Below the pieces are notes generated by a model. That model searched no databases and was not told where the DNA came from. It saw only the letters and a program-made list of their open reading frames with translations. Shown here piece by piece: positions 61,366-64,000 of a stretch of DNA of 64,000 bases (positions are counted from its first letter, which is position 1; each line of letters begins with the position of its first letter). Source of the DNA: Dasypus novemcinctus (Eukaryota; Chordata; Mammalia; Cingulata; Dasypodidae); NCBI RefSeq assembly GCF_030445035.2, contig NC_080683.1:120451225-120515224 (forward strand), given 5' to 3'. The position numbers and the translations under genes are program-made.

Positions 61366-61738
61366 GGGAAACGGACTTTGGCCCAGTGGTTAGGGCGTCG
61401 GTCTACCACATGGGAGGTCCGCGGTTCAAGCCCCGGGCCTCCTTGACCCGTGTGGAGCTGGCCATGCGCAGTGCTGATGCGCGCAAGGAGTGCCCTGCCA
61501 CGCAGGGGTGTCCCCCGCGTAGGGGAGCCCCACGCGCAAGGAGTGCACCCGTAAGGAGAGCCGCCCAGCGTGAAAAGAAAGTGCAGCCTGCCCAGGAATG
61601 GCGCCGCCCACACTTCCCGTGCCGCTGACGACAACAGAAGCGGACAAAGAAACAAGACGCAGCAAATAGACACAGAGAACAGACAACCAGGGGAGGGGGG
61701 GAAATTAAATAAATAAATAAATCTTTAAAAAAAAAAAA
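61366..61738 (+). repeat. Full-length DAS-type SINE with 14-bp TSD
   Basis: GGGAAACGGACTTTGGCCCA starts a tRNA-derived head with A-box-like ('cccagtggttagggcg') and B-box-like ('ggttcaagccc') promoter sites. A G+C-rich body and a 'caaataaataaataaatct' plus poly(A) tail follow. The direct repeat AAAGAGTATATTTA flanks it exactly (61352-61365 and 61739-61752). DAS SINEs are reported as derived from tRNA-Ala and abundant in armadillo. Open frames of 118 and 97 codons on the two strands arise from its G+C-rich body and are not genes. Confidence 0.95.
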
Positions 61739-61752
61739 AAAGAGTATATTTA

Positions 61753-62765
61753 GGAGTCTGTAGTGAGTTTGTCAAGAAGAAACAGTGTATGAAAACAGAC
61801 TGCTTAGGTGCTACCATAAAGGTGGCAATCCTACAATTCCACCAAGTAGCTAATTATATCAAATCTTATTTCAAAGAAATATTTATTGGTTTAAGATTTG
61901 CTGTTTTGATGACATCCTAGGAATATAATCCATATTATATTATGAGTGTGACTTCTATATTACACTTGACTGCTGTTTTCTCTTAGAAAAAGAAATACAT
62001 GTATTTGATAGACATTTCTATTTTAATGGCCACATCAAACTATTTGTTTGATTAGTTGGGACAATAAATTCTCTCAGAAAAGCTTCCATAGGTGATGTTT
62101 ATAATTAAAATGTAAACAAAGGTGATACAGGGACAGCTTAACTAATTTTAAATGTTACAGGAGGTAAGATGTAAGCATGATAATTTTATAATATGTTAAA
62201 AAGAGCAAAGTGCAAAACTTGTAGAGGCACTATAACTAAAACAATGTAAAATATCCCTCTGAAAAAGAGACAACATAAGGATACAGGTTATATGTTAAAT
62301 GGTTGAAAATATGCTCTCTTGCTCACCCACCTGAATAATTTTCATATGTGTTAAACACACATATATTATTTTTGTAAAAAAATTTTTTCATTAGTTTTAA
62401 GTATTTCTAGTGGGGTACAAATACTCATATTTCTGCAAAATGGGCACTTCAATATTTAAAGTAGACAAGTCCTTGCACATTTATGTCCATAAGTAAACAA
62501 AAATACAAATATGGTTCTCCATATGTTTCGCTATATTTCCCAGGGATGTTGAACAGGACACAGTTTCTGAAATTCTTTTGCTTTGAAATAATCTACATAT
62601 TCCCTTAATATCAAGATTTATTATGGGATATTTATTGTTTTGGAGGAAAAACCACTTATTTTACATGATTCCACATACTGAGATCTGAGATAATTTATCA
62701 TTGTAACAAGTAGAAAAGGATACAGAAATATCTAAAGAATGTCTGTTGCATTTAATAGCAGATAT
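61753..62765. other. Unassigned AT-rich sequence
   Basis: Separates the two young SINEs. No gene or named repeat recognised. Confidence 0.5.
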
Positions 62766-62778
62766 AAAGACACAATTA

Positions 62779-63153
62779 GGGAAACGGACTTGGCCCAGTG
62801 GTTAGGGCATCCGTCTACCACATGGGAGGTCCGCGGTTCAAACCCCAGGCCTCCTTGACCCGTGTGGAGCTGGCCCACACGCAGTGCTGATGCGCGCAAG
62901 GAGTGCCCTGCCATGCAGGGGTGTCCCCCGCATAGGGGAGCCCCATGGGCAAGGAGTGCGCCCGTAAGGAGAGCCACCCAGCACAAAAGAAAGTGCAGCC
63001 TGCCCAGGAATGGCGCCGCCCACACTTCCCGTGCCGCTGACGACAACAAAAGCGGACAAAGAAACAAGACGCAGCAAATAGACACAGAGAACAGAAAACG
63101 GGGGGAGGGGGGAATTAAATAAATAAATAAATAAATAAATCTTTAAAAAAAAA
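62779..63153 (+). repeat. Full-length DAS-type SINE with 13-bp TSD
   Basis: Nearly identical to the copy at 61366 along its whole length. AAAGACACAATTA flanks it exactly (62766-62778 and 63154-63166). It differs by scattered substitutions, many at CpG sites, and by one extra AAAT unit or more in the tail. Confidence 0.95.
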
Positions 63154-63166
63154 AAAAGACACAATT

Positions 63167-64000
63167 AACTAGCCAAGTCCTGCCAGAGCCCTAAATATTA
63201 CCACTGTTATATATTAGCATTAAAAAAATGAAATTCAAATTTAGTTTGATATGGTTATCTTCAAGTTTTACATACACATTTTCTATTTTATCATGCATTA
63301 TCATTGAAGAAGTACCATATTCAATAGAAAAACCATAAGAATTATGATTGGAAGACATAGTAACACCTTACTAATTACAAAAATTTGTAAAATACTATGT
63401 AAATATAGATTTTAGACAAAACAGGTGAAATGTAAGAAATAGTTTAGGAAGTTAAACCATTAGATAAATCATCTAAAGAAAAAACTATTTTACAAATATA
63501 CAAAGAATGATTGTTTTTTGTAATTCAAATGAAAAATATACACTTATATTTTCAGTGTTTCTGAAACATAGTCTAGACTGAGTAGGGTACTGAAACAGAT
63601 GATTTAATAATCAAATGAATGCTACTTAGCAATTTGTTGGTAATTGGTTGACGAAGAAGCTGTCAAATTGACTGCCATGATTCTGCCTTGGACAACTGGA
63701 AGGAGCTGGTGTTTTCATCTGAAATGGGAAATGCTGAAAGAGGAGGAATGAAGGCAGGGACTGGCTTTCAACAGTGGGAGGTAAAGTGCCTGTGGAGCAC
63801 CCACTTGAAAATATTGAAAAAGTCCAACAACAAGGAAGTGTAGGGAAGCCCAGAGCTCTGGTAGTGGAATAAGAGGGTATTCCCAACTGGCAAGATCACT
63901 TTTTAGGGGAAGCAAGAGACTGCCTTTTGGAATAAGTAGGGAGAGATGAGTTTTGGAAGTAAGAGAAGAACTGGAGCCTTTGAAAGCAAAGACTCTTCAA
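63167..64000. other. Unassigned sequence, weak ancient repeat near the end
   Basis: The first 500 bases are AT-rich and featureless. From about 63660 to 63850 the order 'gaaatgggaaatgctgaaag' ... 'gaggtaaagtgcctgtggagcacccacttgaaaat' resembles an ancient mammalian interspersed repeat whose family I cannot name with certainty. No gene seen. Confidence 0.4.

Noticed and set aside
61380..61440. tRNA gene suggested by A and B boxes
   Set aside because: The boxes belong to a SINE head. The sequence does not fold into a full cloverleaf by eye and is followed by a SINE body and A-tail.
61317..61686. Open frames of 86-118 codons on both strands
   Set aside because: They lie within the SINE at 61366-61738 and recur in the SINE at 62779-63153, so they reflect its G+C-rich body and not a protein gene.
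62732..63164. Open frames of 86-117 codons on both strands
   Set aside because: Same explanation: the second DAS-type SINE.
1..64000. CRISPR array, toxin-antitoxin or bacterial defence system
   Set aside because: The sequence is mammalian. No regularly spaced repeats and no prokaryotic gene organisation were seen.

Overview
This window reads as intergenic or deep intronic DNA of a placental mammal, most likely a xenarthran and best fitting the nine-banded armadillo (Dasypus). The main evidence is two nearly identical long tRNA-derived SINEs (61366-61738 and 62779-63153) of the armadillo DAS type, plus several shorter or older relatives (6589-6932, 22058-22270, 26943-27038, 44611-44850). MIR, L2, L1M and MLT1 relics confirm a eutherian background. 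I found no intact protein-coding gene, no exon of a host gene, no functional RNA gene, no CRISPR array and no bacterial-type operon. The open reading frames are short, and the longer ones mostly fall inside repeats.

Layout. 1-6.6 kb: AT-rich, mostly unassigned, with an L2 relic. 6.6-7.2 kb: a SINE with a duplicated tail, then a MIR. 8.8-10.4 kb: L1 3' end (+) split by a lineage-specific MaLR-type LTR (-). 10.8 kb: a 152-bp retroposon end with target-site duplication (TSD). 11.8-16.2 kb: an old, near full-length L1 (-). 17.2-18.3 kb: MaLR internal 3' end joined to its LTR. 19.7-23.9 kb: L1 (+) fragment, a possible 3'-UTR retrocopy (-), and an L1 (-) carrying an LTR and a SINE dimer. 24.4-26.5 kb: ERVL-like LTR with gag-side internal sequence. 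31.1-32.3 kb: a 1.2-kb retroposon with a 15-bp TSD. 33.3-33.7 kb: MIR and a hAT relic. 35.8-37.2 kb: L1M 3' region. 37.4-38.8 kb: an ERV1-type LTR and a MaLR-type LTR. 38.9-42.6 kb: L1 (-) containing a processed pseudogene of SKA1. 42.7-44.9 kb: hAT relic, three MaLR LTRs and a SINE dimer. 45.4-49.8 kb: ERVL pol remains, with two copies of the reverse transcriptase region and an inserted MaLR LTR. 53.7-55.7 kb: two copies of one ERV1-type LTR in inverted orientation. 57-59.3 kb: L1M (+) split by an MLT1-type LTR. 60.2 kb: another MaLR LTR. 61.4-63.2 kb: the two young SINEs.

Nothing here acts together as a genetic system. The interest is historical: nested insertions give a clear order of events, and a few elements (the 1.2-kb retroposon family, the local MaLR LTR family, the SINE dimers) may be poorly described. 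Family names rest on recognition by eye and boundaries are approximate unless a TSD is stated.
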